A stretch of DNA of 64,000 bases from Azorinus chamasolen (taxonomy: Eukaryota; Mollusca; Bivalvia; Cardiida; Solecurtidae): assembly GCA_963576725.1 (NCBI GenBank), contig OY755252.1, positions 29,467,078 to 29,531,077 on the forward strand, read 5' to 3'. The notes under the pieces were generated by a model, which was not told the origin of the DNA, ran no database searches, and saw only the letters and a list, made by a program, of their open reading frames with translations. The translations under genes and the position numbers were made by a program. Positions 22,935 through 34,260 of the stretch are shown piece after piece. Every line of letters begins with the position of its first letter. Positions within the stretch are counted from its first letter, which is position 1.

Positions 22935-23160
22935 GTGTTTTACATCAGTGTTGTTATACCTTCTGATCCTTCGAGATCATGAATTTCAGTACTTCTTGTT
23001 CTGAAAATTGAATAGCGCTTAAGCCGGTGCTAGGGGGCGTGAGCAGTGTTGCACTCTCAATTACTGCTCATGAACAGACTCAATAAAACCGAGTCTGCAA
23101 ATTTCTCTTTTTGTGTTGCAATTTTTGCTTTCGGGGGATCACCTCCCTTCAGAATTTATA
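22935..23160 (-). mobile_element. REP290 copy
   Basis: From CAGTGTTGTTATACCTTCTGATCCTTCGAG to CACCTCCCTTCAGAATTT. It lacks the outer GGCGGCC end and is followed at once by a second, complete copy in the same orientation. Confidence 0.8.
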
Positions 23161-23442
23161 ATCTTCACAACAGCAGGTGTTAAGTGCTTGTGTGGCGGCC
23201 GTAAAACGTCGCCCCGTACTTCATTCTCAGTGTTGTTATACCTTCTAATCCTTCGAGATCATGAATTTCAGTACTTCTTGCTCTGAAAATCGAATACCGC
23301 TTAAGCCTGTGCTAGGGGGGCGTGAGCAGTGTTGCACTCTCAATTACTGCTCATGAACAGACTCAATAAAACCGAGTCTGCAATTTTCTCTTTTTGTGTT
23401 GCAATATTTGCTTTCGGGGGATCACCTCCCTTCAGAATTTAT
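23161..23442 (-). mobile_element. REP290 full-length copy in tandem
   Basis: Starts ATAATCTTCACAACAGCAGGTGTTAAG, contains GGCGGCCGTAAAACGTCGCC and the GAGTCTG hairpin, and ends CTCCCTTCAGAATTTAT. It is directly abutted to the copy at 22935-23160, sharing the AATTTATA border. Confidence 0.85.
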
Positions 23443-23444
23443 CG

Positions 23445-23718
23445 TCCCTGAACACATCTATTATCGCGTTAAAACGCTTGAAACGCTTAACTAGATCCAG
23501 CCAGCAGGGTTCATGTGTGCATCCAAAGGTCAAAGTATTTGGGTTAAAGTATTTCCCTACATTGGACGCAAGTTGTGGAGTACGTTAAATGCCAAAATTG
23601 GAGATATACCGGTACCCAACCTAATTAACGTTAATAGGGCAGTAAAAGATAATTTTTTAAAAATTTATAACTCTGGAAATCCCATTTTTATATCTCATAT
23701 CAAAGTTTACATATAACT
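23445..23718 (+). pseudogene. LINE ORF2 C-terminal scrap between REP290 copies
   Basis: The frame through 23513-23716 (KVFPYIGRKLWSTLNAKIGDIP...AVKDNFLKIY) resembles the conserved W-N/S-x-L-P C-terminal tail of LINE ORF2 proteins. It is short and flanked by REP290 sequence, so it is only a fragment. Confidence 0.45.
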
Positions 23719-23910
23719 TCGAGATCATGAATTTCAGTACTTCTTGTTCTGAAAATTGAATACCGCTTAAGCCGGTGCTAGGGGGCGTGAGCAGTGTTGC
23801 ACTTTCAATTACTGCTCATGAACAGACTCAATAAAACCGAGTCTGCAATTTTCTCTTTTTGTGTTGCAATTTTTGCTTTCGGGGGATCACCACCCTTCAG
23901 AATTTGTATT
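23719..23910 (-). mobile_element. REP290 fragment
   Basis: Begins at CTTCGAGATCATGAATTTC and ends at CACCACCCTTCAGAATTTG; about the inner two-thirds of the repeat. Confidence 0.8.
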
Positions 23911-24764
23911 ATTAGTGCCAAATTGGTGCTAGATTTCACATTATATAACTTGTTAATATAAATTGGGAATTTATTACAGATTTATATCTCCGTTTTATAG
24001 GTTTCTTAAGCTTTTCGTAGACTATAAGGCATGCAGATGTTTTATCTTTACTTTTTTGTAATATTTACAACCACAGGGCATTTCTAAGAGTCCATACCAA
24101 GACCAACTGTCATGTCTTACACTACTCCCAGCGAGGGAATTAACACCTTTATCATGACATTGAACAGACAGTTAACCCTTACCCTATTCATTTTTCATGC
24201 TAGAAATAATAAAAATACAAATTATCTCAAATTATCTATTAGCTCAATGTTTAAAATGTTAATTTTTCAATGGAAATTTTACTTTTACAGAACTGTAGAA
24301 TCAGACCAATAGCAGGTCGAAAGCAAAAAAGCATACCATGGGCAGACCCTATATTGTTAATAAAAACTTGTTTGTTTCCATTAAAGTAATTCATTTACTT
24401 TTCTTCATAATTCATGCCTCTCTATGTAAGACCATCAATAACAAGGACCACAATGGAAATAAGAAATATGTTTTTTTCTTTATTGTGTCACCCTTGATAC
24501 TGATGCGACTGACATGATTCATAACACACAAATAACACCTACATTATTAACTGTTTATATGTTAGAATTTTAAAATATGTATGTGTTGTTAACTATTGTC
24601 TTGTTGCTTGATATTGAAATAAATCTACCTATCTTGCACATAACATTTATATTTATATGAAATATAACAACTGAAAACAAAATAATCTTTCGGTGAATTG
24701 TTATTACCACAATGAATTGAAATATCACAACAGGGGTGTTTGATTTCAGTTCAATAAAAAGTAA
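23911..24764. other. Intron sequence, no feature seen
   Basis: AT-rich; no coding or repeat signature is recognised. Confidence 0.5.
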
Positions 24765-25095
24765 CAATGTCAAACAGGCAGACCCACGTACCAAACATCT
24801 TTAGACATCATGTCACACACACACAACCACACACTGAGACACATGCACGCACACGAAATGAACACAAACAAACACCAACAAACACACAAGAATCAGAAAT
24901 AAACATTCGCAACATGAACAAAAGCACACGTTCAAAGACACAGTACGGGTGACATGTAGAGTACCGACTTGGAACGCTCAGTAGCAAAATCACCACTGGG
25001 GGTTTAAACAGGTTTACGGACGTCCTGACCTCACACTTATCTCAAAGTCACATTAGCTTAAGAAATAGTGTAAATAAAGGTATCCCCGCTTTACT
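24765..25095 (-). mobile_element. PLE1 3' tail fragment next to kinase exon 4
   Basis: On the + strand: GTCAAACAGGCAGACCCACG, an ACAC-rich stretch, GACATGTAGAGTACCGACTTGGAACG, ACCACTGGGGGTTTAAACAGGTTTACGGACGTCC and TAAATAAAGGTATCCCCGCT. The order matches the tail of unit A. The 5'-truncated edge stops about 28 bp before the exon 4 acceptor. Confidence 0.8.
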
Positions 25096-25122
25096 TGTAG
25101 TAATACTTCTGTTTTCGTTCAG

Positions 25123-25292
25123 ATCTTACGGATCACATATATCTACTATAGAGAGCTTACAATCATCAGTACAAACAAGAGATTGGGAATCCAGTGATGG
25201 AAGGCTTATTGAGATCAATACGTTAAAAGTGAAGTCTATGCTCTACAAGGCAACAAAACTAGCAAAAGGAGCGTTTGGAACGGCCTATCTAT
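25123..25292 (+). CDS. Kinase gene exon 4 (glycine-rich loop)
   Basis: The acceptor is TTCTGTTTTCGTTCAG and the donor GTAAGC. One entry base completes an Arg codon from exon 3, and one base is left over. It encodes a Ser/Thr-rich linker (STIESLQSSVQTRDWESSDG) and the first kinase strands, with LAKGAFGTAYL as nucleotide-binding loop. A PLE1 fragment ends about 28 bp upstream of the acceptor. Confidence 0.85.
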
Positions 25293-25720
25293 GTAAGCTA
25301 TGTGTCTATAAACGACGTATTCTTCTTATTTGCTATATCACTGGTTTTATCAGATTGCAAAATAATGTAGCATTACCTAAAATTAAGTTCCGCCCGCTAC
25401 CCGATGTATGTCGCGTTGTGTTTAAGATCATAGTCTCTAAATAATACGGATAAGCACTTCAGGGAACTTCTTGAAACTATTGAAATATTGCTACAGTCCG
25501 ATATGGTAAACCGTTACTGTTTTAAAGGTATGTCCCTGTACGTCTCATCAAAATCCTACTTTCGTCTTTGAAGACGCGTATTGCATTACACAAAAATCGT
25601 AAGGTGTTGTTTAGCATACCCAAATGCGTATCAGTTCATCTAATCACCTGCATATAGCTACTGATAATATTCAATTTGTCTTACCTTTGATTTTGTTTGA
25701 CTTTCTTTTTTAATCCATAG

Positions 25721-25806
25721 ATGATGAACGAGACGGATCTCGAAAGCTTGTGATAAAGAAAATATGTTGTAAAAACAAAAAGGACAACAGACGAACAGCC
25801 ACTAAT
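25721..25806 (+). CDS. Kinase gene exon 5 (VIK lysine strand)
   Basis: The acceptor is TTTTTAATCCATAG and the donor GTGAGG. The exon completes the Tyr codon from exon 4 and ends in phase 0. It encodes DERDGSRKLVIKKICCKNKK..., with Lys149 as the ATP-anchoring lysine of strand beta-3. Confidence 0.85.
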
Positions 25807-26015
25807 GTGAGGAGTTAGATGATTTGATAAAATGCACATTTTGACGTTTTATGTAAAACATCTGCTGTTTTATTGTGTTACTAATCCATAACGGTGTGTG
25901 ATCATTAGTCACGCCATGCGCTTGATAACGAAATTGCGATTTTACATTTGAAACACGCATCTAGTTTATCTCGAATAGTATAGTAATATACTTTACTTTT
26001 CGAAATATATATATA
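25807..26015. other. Intron sequence after kinase exon 5
   Basis: No feature before the hairpin at 26016. Confidence 0.5.
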
Positions 26016-26086
26016 TAAAGAATGACAATATATAAAGACAAATTCCTCAAATAGAGGAATTTGTCTAAATATATTGTCATTCTTTA
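26016..26086. repeat. Long near-perfect hairpin (33-bp arms, 5-nt loop)
   Basis: Arms 26016-26048 and 26054-26086 pair over 33 bp with two mismatches around the loop AAATA. It lies in the intron between kinase exons 5 and 6. It may be a small foldback transposon or an RNA hairpin of precursor-microRNA size; the sequence alone does not decide. Confidence 0.85.
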
Positions 26087-26129
26087 TAAAATTTAAAATG
26101 TAGTAGAACTGTTTTTTTTTCTATATTCT

Positions 26130-27570
26130 ATCCCGTATTGTGGAATTCTTTTTTTGCCCCCAAAGGCGGGCATATAGTAATCGCATTGTCCGTCTTTCCG
26201 TCTGTCCGTCTGTCCGTCCGTCCGTCTGTCCGTCTGTCCGTCTGTCCTTCCATCCGTCCCAAATTCGTGTCCGGTCTGTAACTTCTTTATCTATCAATGG
26301 ATTTCAATATAACTTGCCACAAATGTTCACCAGACAAAGACGATGTGTCGCGTTTAACTCCCTGGTCCATGGGTCAAAGGTCAAGGTCACAGGGTACAAT
26401 TACTTTGTCACAATTTCGTGTCCGATCTGTAACATCTTCATCTATCAATGGATTTCAATATAACTTGGCACAACTGTTCACCACACAAAGACAATGTGTC
26501 GCGTTCAACTCCCAGGTCCATAGGTCAAAGGTCAAGGTCACATGGTACAAGTACTTTGTCACAAATTTCGTGTCCGGTCTGTAACTTCTTTATCTATCAA
26601 TGGATTTCAATATAACTTGCCACAAATGTTCACCAGACAAAGACGATGTGTCGCGTTTAACTCCCTGGTCCATGGGTCAAAGGTCAAGGTCACAGGGTAC
26701 AATTACTTTGTCACAATTTCGTGTCCGATCTGTAACTTCTTCATCTATCAATGGATTTCAATATAACTTGGCACAAATGTTCACCACACAAAGACAATGT
26801 GTCGCGTTCAACTCCCAGGTCCATAGGTCAAAGGTCAATGTCACAGGGTACAATTACTTTGTCACAAATTTCGTGTCCGGTATGTAACTTCTTCATCTAT
26901 CAATGGATTTCAATATAACTTGGCACAAATGTTCACCACACAAAGACGATGTGTCACTTTCAACTCCCTGGTCCATAGGTCAAAGATCAAGGTCACAGGG
27001 AACAATTACTTTGTCACAAATTTCGTGTCCGGTCTGTAGCTTCTTAATATATCAATGGATTTCAATATAACTTGGCACAAATGTTCACCACACATAAACG
27101 ATGAGTCACTTTCAACTCCCTGGTCCACAGGTCAAAGGTCAAGGTCACAGGGTACAATTACGTTGTCACAAATTACGTGTTCGATCTGTAACTTCTTAAT
27201 ATATCAATGTATTTCAATATGATTTGGCACACATGTTCACCAGACAGAGACGATGTGTCGATTACAACTCCCTGGTCCATGGGTCAAAGGTCAAGGTCAC
27301 AGAATACAATTACTTTGTCACAAATTTCGTGTCCGGTCTGTAACATTTTTATCTATCAATGGATTTCAATATCACTTGGCACAGATGTTTACCATATGTC
27401 AAAGGTCAAGGTCACAGGGTACAATTACTTGTTTATCTGTGAATGGATTTCAAAGGAACCTGGCACAAATGTTCACCTTACAAAGACGATGTGTCAACTC
27501 CCTGGTCCATGGTACAAATGTCAAGGTCACATGGTACAATTTTTGGGGGCATTTTTCACGTGACTGTGAC
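26130..27570 (-). mobile_element. Pearl-like element C with about 151-bp core repeats
   Basis: Opens on the + strand with TTTTTTTGCCCCCAAAGGCGGGCATATAG (terminal hairpin), then (TCCGTCTG)n at 26190-26250, then eight or more tandem units. The units begin with TTTCGTGTCCGGTCTGTAACTTCTT near 26268, 26419, 26569, 26720, 26873, 27025, 27177 and 27327, and contain AAAGGTCAAGGTCACAGGGTACAATTACTTTGTCAC. It ends with GGGGGCATTTTTCACGTGAC. The units lack stops in some frames, which gives repetitive spurious proteins. Confidence 0.85.
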
Positions 27571-28537
27571 ATCTCTTGTTTGGATTTCAATATATATATT
27601 GTATATATGTATATATGATAACTGAAAATATATATAAATCCAAACTTTGAAGTATACAATACGTATTTAAAATTATGGGATCAGTATATAGTGAACTGTT
27701 TCATAGTATAATTATGTACGTGAACTATTTACGAGCTAAAAACAACATGAGTGTATATAACGAACAAAGCTGTTATTTCACCATTGTGGTTATATAACCT
27801 TTAAGTAGCATTATACCTTGCAGCTGTGCGATCAAGAGCTTTGAAAAATGTTACAAGCATGCAAATGAATATGAACCAAAATCACAAATTAAAAAGCTGT
27901 GAGGTGTGATGGTTAGCTATAGTGTTACAATGTAGACGTATTTCAATTAATAATGAACATTGATGTCAGTTTAACCTTTCCGAAAATCTGTGTGTGTAAG
28001 TGTAAGTGTAAGTGTGTGTGTAAGTGTAAGTGTGTGTAAGTGTGTAAGTGTTGTAAGTGTGTAAGTGTGTGTAAGTGTATGTGTAAGTGTGTGTGTAAAT
28101 GTGTGTAAGTGTGTGTGTAAGTGTGTAAGTGTGTAACATGCTTTTGTAACAGGCTTGCCATAGTCTAGGGTTTCATCTTTTATTTACAATTATTCTTACC
28201 AAGTATTTTACACTGAGAATTGCCAGGAAGAAAAGTAAAGAAAGAGAGAAAGAGAGAGAGGTGGCTTGCAGTGACAAGTAGGTAAGAGCTACCTTTGGCT
28301 GTCCAGAGCAAAAACAAAAGCAAAAGCAATGAATCTAGGAAACGTCTGTATATAGCTATAAAGTACACAATGCATGAGGAATCTCATGCTGCACAATGAT
28401 TTGTCAAGTATGTTTTCAACACAATGTGTATACACGGACTGAAAAGACTTAGAACCAGTGCCAGTTAACCCATTGACCCCTGAAACTTTAAATGAAGAAT
28501 TCCAGTTTATAGATTGATAAACAGGAGCAGATTTGTG
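27571..28537. other. Intron sequence with GTGTAA microsatellite
   Basis: No coding signal. Apart from the simple repeat at 27990-28136 and a short GA-rich run near 28235-28260, nothing is recognised. Confidence 0.5.
27990..28136. repeat. (GTGTAA)n-type simple repeat
   Basis: About 145 bp of GTGTAA, GTGTGTAA and GTAAGT units of variable phase. It makes a Thr/His/Leu-rich spurious frame on the minus strand. Confidence 0.9.
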
Positions 28538-29335
28538 ATAGACAGACAGACAAACAACTGTAACAAAATACAATAACTAAAAATTATTATACCATAGTAA
28601 TGGAATTGATAAATGATACTTCGCCTCATTATTGGCTTTTAACACCACAATGTTCATGAAACAATTATATCAACAAATATTGATACCTGAGATATGGCCC
28701 TTGTACATGACACTTCATTTCATCATGCCCTTTCAGTAAATGAAATATTCCAAAAGCATCAGTAGAACAGTACGAAAGAAGATACAATAACTCCAAAAAC
28801 ATTGAAGCAAAATTTATGGACCTTGTTCATTACATTTTTACTTATCATGCGTGTGCTATTCATCAGGTTTCAATACAATGGCAGATAATCCAGATAGGAA
28901 AGTGTGAACCATGGACATGATATTTTCATGTATGAAGTTTTAATCAAATGGCATGAGCCATATATAAGGTATCGTCCAGACAAAAATGTGAAAAACATTA
29001 CAAGGGACAATACCTGCAAGATAATTGAAGCCAGCGTTATAAACCTTGTGATTGACACTTTCTCTTATGATATATCCATGTAGAATCCAATGGCATGAAC
29101 CATATAGGAGTTTTCGTCCGGACAAAAAAGGATAATAACTCCAATATTTGTTAAGTCAGAATTATGGACCGTGTGCACGACCCTTCCACTCATTGTGCTC
29201 TTTCCATATATGAAGTGTCAATCAAATGGCATCATTCATATTGAAGACACTACCGGACAAAAACATGTGACGGAAAGACATACAGACACCTCTCATGAAA
29301 ACAATATGTCCCCTTTTATAAATATGGGGAGACAT
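28538..29335 (+). mobile_element. Pearl-like element B, second copy
   Basis: Same left end (GACAGACAGACAAACAACTGTAACAA), the same CATAGTAATGGA-TTGAT phrase, and cores with ATATAGGAGTTTTCGTCCGGACAAAAA as the 11840-12905 copy. The right end is GAAAGACATACAGACACCTCTCATGAAAACAATATG followed by a hairpin CCCC...GGGGAGACATAAT. Confidence 0.7.
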
Positions 29336-29383
29336 AATAAGGTGTTAAACCTATACTCTTCAACATTGGCAAATAAAAGTACA

Positions 29384-29655
29384 TGTATGAGTCATGCAGG
29401 AACAATCTCATACAAACTCTGAGTCATCCTAACAGTAAATGTACATGCATATAAAAGAATCAAAGAGACGCAAATAGACATACAACAGGGGGAATATGGA
29501 AGTAACGCCTTGGGACGTCATTTGCAAGAGTAACTGAGGGGACTGCTTTAGAGGCGTCCAACTTCACATGTATTCCATCCCCACCCTTAAACACGAACAG
29601 TGTAAATGAACGTACACCCCATGCGACTAATTTACAGCAAAGAATTATGCAAAGC
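29384..29655 (-). mobile_element. PLE2 3' tail fragment, old
   Basis: On the + strand: AAAGTACATGTATGAGTCATGCAGGAAC, AGAGACGCAAATAGACATACAACAGG, GGAAGTAACGCCTTGGGACGTCA, GGCGTCCAACTTCAC, CCATCCCCACC and ACGAACAGTGTAAATGAACG, in the order of the PLE2 tail at 56075-56400. Confidence 0.7.
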
Positions 29656-29919
29656 AACTATATTTTAACTTTTTCATAGTATAAGTATGAACATGAAATA
29701 TATAGGAAAACAAAAGATGTATGTATAACGAAAAAAACTCAACTGGTATTTTGACGATACAACCGTTACCCTTCAAAGGCATTACTCCTATCTTCACCTT
29801 TTGGTCTATTTTGCTCTTTTATATGGTTATTGCTTAATGTTTTATGTTTTGATATGCGTTCCGTCGCGTTCAATGCCACTATCAAGTAAAAATATAAATT
29901 TTATTTTTATTCACGCTAG
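29656..29919. other. Intron sequence before kinase exon 6
   Basis: AT-rich; no feature seen other than the acceptor at 29918-29919. Confidence 0.5.
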
Positions 29920-29993
29920 GAAATGGTGGCAGCTCGACTAAAACATCACGGAATAGTACCGCTTTTTGCAAGATGTTGGGATACAAAAGAAGA
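29920..29993 (+). CDS. Kinase gene exon 6 (alpha-C helix)
   Basis: The acceptor is TTTATTCACGCTAG and the donor GTAAGA. It starts in phase 0 and leaves two bases. It encodes EMVAARLKHHGIVPLFARC, matching the alpha-C Glu and the H-x-x-I-V-x-L pattern at the end of the N lobe. Confidence 0.85.
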
Positions 29994-30369
29994 GTAAGAA
30001 TTATTTTCATCATCACACTTATCATCATCATCATAATTGTTTCATCTATTATCAATATAATTATTATTATTATTATTGTTATTAAATTTTTACTTATAAT
30101 TACTTAAACCTCAACTATTTTGAAAATGTCATGTAGATCTGAAAAAACGCGATAGAAAATATTTTCTACCAATTAGACTATATCGAGCATTTGCTGAGGT
30201 TTCTTTTTTTCATTTGAAGACTTGCATTTCCTTTGGTTTGAACAACCTAGTTTGTTTTCCATTGTTAGTTTTTAACTAATCCTCGTAGAAAAGGCGTTCA
30301 TATCGCGGGATCAAACTGTATCAGACCATTGTAGTTACAGAAACGGTAAACGTGGTTAATACGCTCTGA

Positions 30370-30660
30370 AAGTATGAGATCCTTTTAAAGCAAGCGCATC
30401 TATGCAAACATATATCATTACCGACTCTCTTTTATGGAATCTGTCCATGAGCAGTTATTAAAAGCGCAACCCTACTAACGTACAATAGTTCCGGCTTCAG
30501 GAGTTTTAAATTTTCAAAACTAATAACATCGAAACTAATGATCCCGAATGACCGGCAAATATAATAACCCTGATAATGAAGTACAGGACGCATATTTACA
30601 GCAACCACACACGCACGTACGTTCTGAAAGCGGAGAATCCTTCAAAAGCAAAAATAGTAA
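30370..30660 (+). mobile_element. Diverged REP290 copy
   Basis: Retains, in order, the TCTGAAAG-GATCC-TT-AAAGCAA end, ACTCTCTTTTATGGAATCTGT (decayed hairpin), CATGAGCAGTTATTAAAAGCGCAAC, CCGGCTTCAGG, GATCCCGAATGACCGG, GAAGTACAGGACG and GCAACCACACACGCAC. The start of a second fragment follows at 30625. Confidence 0.65.
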
Positions 30661-30689
30661 TACATAAACAAACAAGGGATGTTTGTAAA

Positions 30690-31475
30690 ACATGTGTGAC
30701 AACCCCAGCCCATGACTTTTGATCTAGTGACCTCAAAAACTTTAATGATCACAATCACAGTGGTCATTGATAATCACCACATCAACTTTCAAGATCCTAA
30801 GCCAAACCACTTAGCAGTTATTGATCGGAAAACATTTCACCAGTTAATGTCAGTGTGACATTACCCTTTGACCTAGTGCTCTCATGAACTATAAGGGTCA
30901 TATATTGGCATGACCAACCATCACAGTAAGTTTGAAGATCCTAAACCAAACCCTTGAGCAGTTATCGATCGGAAACAATTTTTCCGGTTAAGTTCATGGT
31001 AACATTGACCTTTGACCAAATGACCTCAAAAACAAAAGAGATCATGTAGAGACTATAACCAACCACCACAGCAAGTTTGAAGATCTTCAGCCAATCGACT
31101 GAGTAGAGTTATTGATTTGAAACCATTTCAACTGTTAAGGACAAGGTGCCCTTGACCTTTGATATTATCACTTCAGAAACAATAGGCGTCATCTAGTGGT
31201 CATGATTAACTATCACAGCAAGTTTGAAGACCCTAAACCAAACTCTTGAGCAGTAATTGACCGGAAAACACTTTAGCATAATTATAAGGTCATAGTGACG
31301 TTGACCTTTGACCTAGTGACCTTAAAAACAATAGCCGTCATTTCGAGGTCATGACTAATTAAATAAGATACTATGCTAAGCCGTTTATTAGTTATTGATC
31401 GGAAACAATCTATCTACCAACCGACCGACCGACATCCCGACCGACCGACATTTGCAAAGCAAAAGAGGTTATGTA
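30690..31475 (+). mobile_element. Pearl-like element E with about 150-bp core repeats
   Basis: About five units share ATTGACCTTTGACCTAGTGACCTCAAAAACAATA, CACAGCAAGTTTGAAGATCC, AAACCA and GAGCAGTTATTGATCGGAAAC. It ends with (GACC)n-type runs CAACCGACCGACCGACATCCCGACCGACCGACA at 31417-31451 and GCAAAGCAAAAGAGGT, a variant right end. Confidence 0.75.
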
Positions 31476-31539
31476 ATGCAATCTCTGTTTTATTAAATAT
31501 CCAAATAATAACCTTGCAATTACTCACCCTGTTTGCATT

Positions 31540-32350
31540 TTAAAGCTGTACGAGCGTGTTCTTCTTAAATAATTAAACGATAACTTGCATCTGAAAGTTA
31601 GTGGTTTACAGGGAGGGTTTCAGAGCAACAGTGGCTGTATAATGACGTCGTTCCTATTAAGAGTAACATTCTCGAAAAGCAATGAGTGTGTAAGTAACTT
31701 GACTGCATGTTTTCTCGATGTAGGACATGCTTTTGATCTTGTATGACAGGACGGCTTACCCTTACTTTTACTTCTGAATGTTATGGAAATGCATAGTAAT
31801 ATGACAAGTTGCGTTTTGCATAAATAGTTTTTGTCTAGTTGGTTCCCCTTTCCTAAAGGGTACCAGGTAGTGCGGGGTATGGAAGCCATTCCTCTATGTT
31901 ATATAAACGATCTAATTGTTAAATTACAGGAGCTCAATATTGAGTTTCCCATTAATAATACTAGTGTCTGTGCTCCAACTGTAGCAGACGACATGCTGTT
32001 GCTTGCATGCCAAGGAATTTGTTGCAGTTTATGCTAAATGAATGCTATCGTTATTCATGCATATGAAAGTACCAGTATAACCCTACTTAATGTGGGATTC
32101 TAGTATTTATTGTCAAACGTTTCAACGCATGTAATGTATCTAGGTTTGCCCTTGGCACAGATCTAATTATGAAAGCAGATGGTGTTGTGAACAAGTGCTG
32201 TAACACTGCCATTTTGGAACTTGAGCGAGCTTATCGCTTCTGTTTAGAGGACATGCAGACTTGCGACAAAGACAATTTGTCTGTTTATACTTTGCTCATT
32301 ATGTTAACCAGAGTCAATTTTGGCTCCTGCCAGAGGTTGAACATGTACTG
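31540..32350 (+). pseudogene. LINE reverse transcriptase relic
   Basis: Translation with frameshifts gives LYERVLLK, GGFQSNSGCIMTSFLLRV, CFLDVGHAFDLV, IPLCYINDLIVKLQ and SVCAPTVADDMLLLA, which are RT fingers, motif A (with Asp replaced in part), motif B/C surroundings and the ADD motif. It then gives a palm/thumb segment to about 32345. Style matches LINE-B. Multiple stops show it is dead. Confidence 0.65.
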
Positions 32351-32371
32351 AGTAAATAAGCTTACATTTGT

Positions 32372-32999
32372 GTTACGAGCCAGGCGCAACAGAAAGACAA
32401 AGCCAGCAACAAACTTTACAGACTTTATTAAATTGAAATGACAAGTTGAAGAAATATTTAAATACCTGTTATTTAAAGTCCAAAAGTATTCCACATAAAT
32501 CCAATTCCAGTCCTTTTGAATAATAAAACACTAGCACTTTTAATTTTAATATCCCTCACTTTTAATAATCCAGTGAATCTATTAGTATCCAAACTATTCA
32601 CAAGTAAACTTCAAGTACACTGATGTTTGCCAAAAGATCCAGGATGAAAACAGTGAAGTTATATATAAACACTATTACCATTCTAGAAGGGTATTGAACA
32701 ATCATAGAATTCCTTGAAGATCACATGTCTACTTGTTTACAATGAAGTTACTAAATATAGACTTTCTGGAAATTTCTATCAACAAAACAAGATCATGTGA
32801 CTGCTTGTTTACCAACTGATTATCACATATATAATTCTAGAACAATCTACATAATTACATATTATTCTCTTTAATATTCCATGACCTTCTAGAAGATTCT
32901 AAAAACTTCCAAACGTTCTATGGATACAATAATGCATTTTAAGACATTTAAATACGAAGTAAACATCAAATTCAATTTATAAACATGTTTACATAACAC
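32372..32999 (-). mobile_element. 3' long terminal repeat of the Ty3/Gypsy element
   Basis: On the element strand it starts TGTTATGTAAAC and ends CTGGCTCGTAACA: TGTTA...TAACA inverted ends and about 628 bp. Immediately upstream (33000-33015) is a purine-rich AAGAGGGGAAG polypurine tract, which primes plus-strand DNA synthesis. No matching 5' LTR is seen in the window. Confidence 0.75.
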
Positions 33000-33317
33000 T
33001 TCCCCTCTTAAAGAAAAGAAAAAAATATACAAGATTTTTTTCTTCTGGATAATGTTTTCATAATATTCAAGTAAGACATATTATTGTTACAAGTACATAT
33101 TAGACTAATTAGTCCATACAAAATTTATAAAACACAGTATGCATTTTATACAATTTCAAAACTTGTGAAATAATGTTTTACTGACAAGTTTCTGAAATCA
33201 TTCACACACGAGAAAGAGCATCAGGAATCAGGTTATCCTTTCCCTTTATGTGTTTGATTTTAAGGTCATATTCTTGTAACAACAAACTCCACCTCAGCAA
33301 TCTTTGATTTTTGTTTT

Positions 33318-34225
33318 TCAGTTTATGTAAGAAAGTGAGGGGTTGTGATCACTGAAGACAACAATGGGGGTCACTGAAAAAGTTAAATAAACTTCAAAGT
33401 GCTGGAGGAGTACAGCACCTGCACCAATATCACTGGCATCTACTGCCAACTTGAAAGGTTTTTCAAAAGCTGGTGCCAAGAGAGCTGGTGTGCTCATGAG
33501 TATGGTCTTCACTGTGTCAAATGCATTTTGACATTTATCACTCCAAACAAACTTTGCTCCTTTCTTTAACAAATTTGTTAGATGTTCTGTGATACTTGAA
33601 CAATTTTGACAATTTTTCCTATAATAACCAGCCATACCCAAACAGCGCATCAATTGTCTTTTACATGTAGGCAAAGGAAATTCTGATATTGCTACAAATT
33701 TGGCATCTATGGGTTTCACTTGACCCTGTCCAACAACATGGCCTAGAAATGTCAAAGTAGCATGACAAAATTCACTTTTTACCAAGTTGTTGTCAGTTTG
33801 GCATTTGTGAACCGCTCAAAGAAGTCTCTGATTGCCTGTAAGTGAACACTCCATTCATCTGTGTGGACAATTGTATCATCTATATATGGTCCACAACCAT
33901 TTAAACCTGCTAACACTGCATTAATGAGCCGCTGAAATGAAGCTGGCGAGATTTTCATCCCAAATGGCATAACTTTATACTGGAACAAACCATCCGGTGT
34001 AGCAAAGGCTGATATCTCCCTAACTCTATCTGTAAGTGTCACTTGCCAGAATCCTTTCAGGAGATCAAACTTGGCGGTACTCTCTTTGTCACCCTTCCTT
34101 TTGTTTGCCTTGCGTTTTTGTGCTTGTGGTTTGTTCATGTTGTGGAACGTTTGTCCCTGGTTCTTGTGTGTCTTTTGGTGTTTTCTGCGTTCATTTCGTG
34201 TGTGTGTGTGCGTTTGGGTGTGTGG

Positions 34226-34260
<35 letters not shown>

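Noticed and set aside
26140..27618. Series of 75-120-residue repetitive proteins
   Set aside because: They are readings of the 151-bp tandem core of pearl-like element C. The repeat simply lacks stops in some frames.
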